Below, piece after piece: positions 22,576 to 23,878 of a stretch of 23,878 nt of DNA. Under the pieces are notes generated by a model. The model was given only the letters and a program-made list of their open reading frames with translations, was not told the origin of the DNA and searched no databases. Numbering within the stretch: position 1 is the first letter of the stretch; every line of letters begins with the position of its first letter. Source of the DNA: GCA-002688135 sp964536565 (lineage in GTDB: Bacteria; Patescibacteriota; Patescibacteriia; Magasanikbacterales; GCA-002688135); the NCBI GenBank assembly GCA_964536565.1, contig CAZHXK010000010.1, positions 1 through 23,878 on the forward strand. The letters run 5' to 3'. A program made the translations under genes and the position numbers.

Positions 22576-23125
22576 ATGATGATAGCTTAGTGAGTAGGTC
22601 TTCGAGTTTATCTTGTAGCTCTTCGATTCCTCCTTCATTTTCTATGGTGAAATTGGCGTGCTTTGCGACTTCTCGAATAGAAATTTCAGTTGATCGATTA
22701 CAGTCATCTTCGAATTGTTCTCGTGTGAGTTTCGTTTCTCCTTCATTTTCGCCTCGTTGAATGATGCGGTTGAATCGTGTGTCTAGGCTTGCGGTGATGT
22801 GTACGAGATGAAAACCTTCGAGTTGTTTGAGGTGTTCGATATCTGCAATGCGTCGGACGCCGTCCACGATAATGAGTTCTGATGTATCTTCGCCGACTTC
22901 TTTTGCCATCACTTTTGCCATGACATCTTCGCCGAAGTTTTCTCGAATAATTTCTGATACACGAATGAGAATATCTCGTGAGATTGGTAGGTAGAGACGG
23001 TTTGCGATATCACGAAGCATGTTTGAAAATCTGTATGATCCTGCGTTGTGCTTTGTGATGAGGTATTGTGCAGCCAATCCTTTTCCTGTGGCCATTTCTC
23101 CTACAAAAGCCATGATTGTTTTCAT
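22565..23125 (-). CDS. Small P-loop kinase resembling the UPF0200/dephospho-CoA-kinase-like group
   Basis: With ATG 23125 the product is 186 aa. It begins MKTIMAFVGEMATGKGLAAQ (P-loop GEMATGKG at 9-16). Then come YRFSNMLRDIANRL, VSEIIRENFGEDVMAKVMAKEV, IIVDGVRRIADIEHLKQLEGF, HITASLDTRFNRIIQRGENE and FTIENEGGIEEL. This order matches, from memory, the archaeal UPF0200 kinases and is related to nucleoside monophosphate and dephospho-CoA kinases. Its coupling to dut and closeness to thyA and tmk suggest a deoxynucleotide substrate; this is inference. The frame is open to 23248, but the extra 41 residues are unlike the family and run into the rplA terminator. Confidence 0.75.
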   Translation of the reverse strand: MKTIMAFVGEMATGKGLAAQYLITKHNAGSYRFSNMLRDIANRLYLPISRDILIRVSEIIRENFGEDVMAKVMAKEVGEDTSELIIVDGVRRIADIEHLKQLEGFHLVHITASLDTRFNRIIQRGENEGETKLTREQFEDDCNRSTEISIREVAKHANFTIENEGGIEELQDKLEDLLTKLSSYGG

Positions 23126-23231
23126 ATGGTCATAGATTATCAAAGTGAGCGGGGCTATGAAAGGGGATAGATCGCATATATAAATTGATTTTGGTTTTTG
23201 GGCTAGGCTTTGTTGTTGTTTCTTGTAAATT

Positions 23232-23263
23232 AAAAAGACCGAGGACAATCCTTGGTCTTTTTT
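23232..23263 (-). terminator. Intrinsic terminator after rplA
   Basis: A 14-bp stem (AAAAAGACCGAGGA with TCCTTGGTCTTTTT, one G-T pair) and a CAA loop, with a T-rich tail on the minus strand. It lies about 20 bases after the rplA stop and separates the ribosomal gene from the nucleotide-metabolism genes. Confidence 0.85.
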
Positions 23264-23281
23264 GCTCTTAATTTTTTTGGT

Positions 23282-23878
23282 TTAGACAGCTAATGGAATT
23301 GATGGTCCCATTGAAGTTGTAAGTGAAATTGATTTGATATACACACCTTTTGATGAAGCTGGTTTTGCACGTTTTAGTGCTTCCAAAAATGCTTCTAAGT
23401 TTTCCTCAAGCTGTTTTGGCTCGAGTGAAACTTTTCCAATATTTACATGAATGTTTGATGTGTTGTCGTTCTTGAATGCCAACTTTCCTTTTTTTAGTTC
23501 TGTTACCATCTTTGTGATATCTGTACCAACTGTTTCTGTTTTAGGGTTGGGCATGAGTCCGCGTGGGCCAAGAATTTTTGCGGCTTTTGCGAGTTTTGCC
23601 ATCATGTCTGGTGTTGCGACTGCAACGTCGAAATCAATCTTTTTTGTTTTAATGATTTCAGTTACGAGTTCTTCTCCGCCTACGATATCTGCCCCTGCTT
23701 TCTTTGCTTCATCCTCTTTTCCAGATGCAACGAATGCAGCAACTTTTTTTGTGCTTCCTGTAGAGTGGGGAAGTACGACAGTTGTGCGGATTTGCTGCTC
23801 ACCTTTTCGTGGGTCGATTCCTAATCGAGCGTGAACTTCGATAGTGGCATCAAATTTTACTGTTGATGTTTCTTTTGC
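23282..23878 (-). CDS. rplA: Ribosomal protein L1, N-terminus outside the window
   Basis: Large-subunit protein of the L1 stalk, often also an autogenous translational repressor of its operon. The last 198 residues are present, and the frame is open to the right edge: KFDATIEVHARLGIDPRKGE, VVLPHSTGSTKKVAAF, KKIDFDVAVATPDMM, then LGPRGLMPNPKTETV, VGTDITKMV and IKSISLTTSMGPSIPL. About 30 N-terminal residues are missing. The next gene beyond the edge may be rplK or others of this operon, which cannot be seen. A strong terminator follows. Confidence 0.95.
   Translation of the reverse strand, partial: AKETSTVKFDATIEVHARLGIDPRKGEQQIRTTVVLPHSTGSTKKVAAFVASGKEDEAKKAGADIVGGEELVTEIIKTKKIDFDVAVATPDMMAKLAKAAKILGPRGLMPNPKTETVGTDITKMVTELKKGKLAFKNDNTSNIHVNIGKVSLEPKQLEENLEAFLEALKRAKPASSKGVYIKSISLTTSMGPSIPLAV

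Noticed and set aside
22576..22638. 21-residue extension of dUTPase
   Set aside because: Lies entirely within the upstream kinase gene and lacks dUTPase similarity.

Overview
The window reads as a piece of a small bacterial chromosome, most likely from the Candidate Phyla Radiation (Patescibacteria). This is inferred from gene families and architecture; no 16S gene is present. The signs are dense packing with short overlaps, an RNase J with a basic N-terminal tail, a membrane-anchored SBP_bac_5 protein, a DsbA-like membrane protein, a tailed L19, a degenerate DHH protein, and no amino-acid or cofactor biosynthesis. Most housekeeping genes lack a visible Shine-Dalgarno (SD) motif, and several have -10 boxes very close to the start codon.

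Layout. 1-3475 (minus): promoter, secG, peptide-binding protein, tRNA-Leu(CAG), then RNase J running off the left edge with an apparent 1-base frameshift. 3491-7827 (plus): dsbA-like gene, uvrA, and an unrecognised locus of two small ORFs separated by one in-frame TAG. A bidirectional terminator follows. 7873-13052 (minus): rplS from its own promoter, cytidylate kinase, RluA/RluD-family pseudouridine synthase, CCA-adding enzyme, terminator, tRNA-Ile(UAU), a 118-bp palindrome, and a DHH-family protein with missing catalytic residues. 13053-13315 is a divergent intergenic region with a long wobble-rich stem and a strong SD followed only by mini-ORFs. 13316-17345 (plus): miaB-miaA operon, then a strong promoter, a 538-aa unrecognised protein and a textbook terminator. 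17371-23878 (minus): gatB, a six-TM membrane protein, a thymidylate cluster (P-loop kinase, dut, thyA, folA, tmk), and rplA running off the right edge.

How the genes work together. One theme is tRNA and ribosome function: two tRNAs, CCA addition, i6A/ms2i6A modification by MiaA and MiaB, GatB transamidation, pseudouridylation, L19 and L1. A second is dTTP supply: Dut makes dUMP, ThyA makes dTMP, FolA regenerates tetrahydrofolate, and Tmk makes dTDP. A third is the cell surface and export: SecG, the DsbA-like protein, the peptide-binding protein and the six-TM protein.

The parts known families do not explain are the two unrecognised loci (7285-7827 and 15675-17291), the 118-bp palindrome beside tRNA-Ile, and the structured region upstream of miaB. 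No phage, IS element, CRISPR array or defence cluster was seen.
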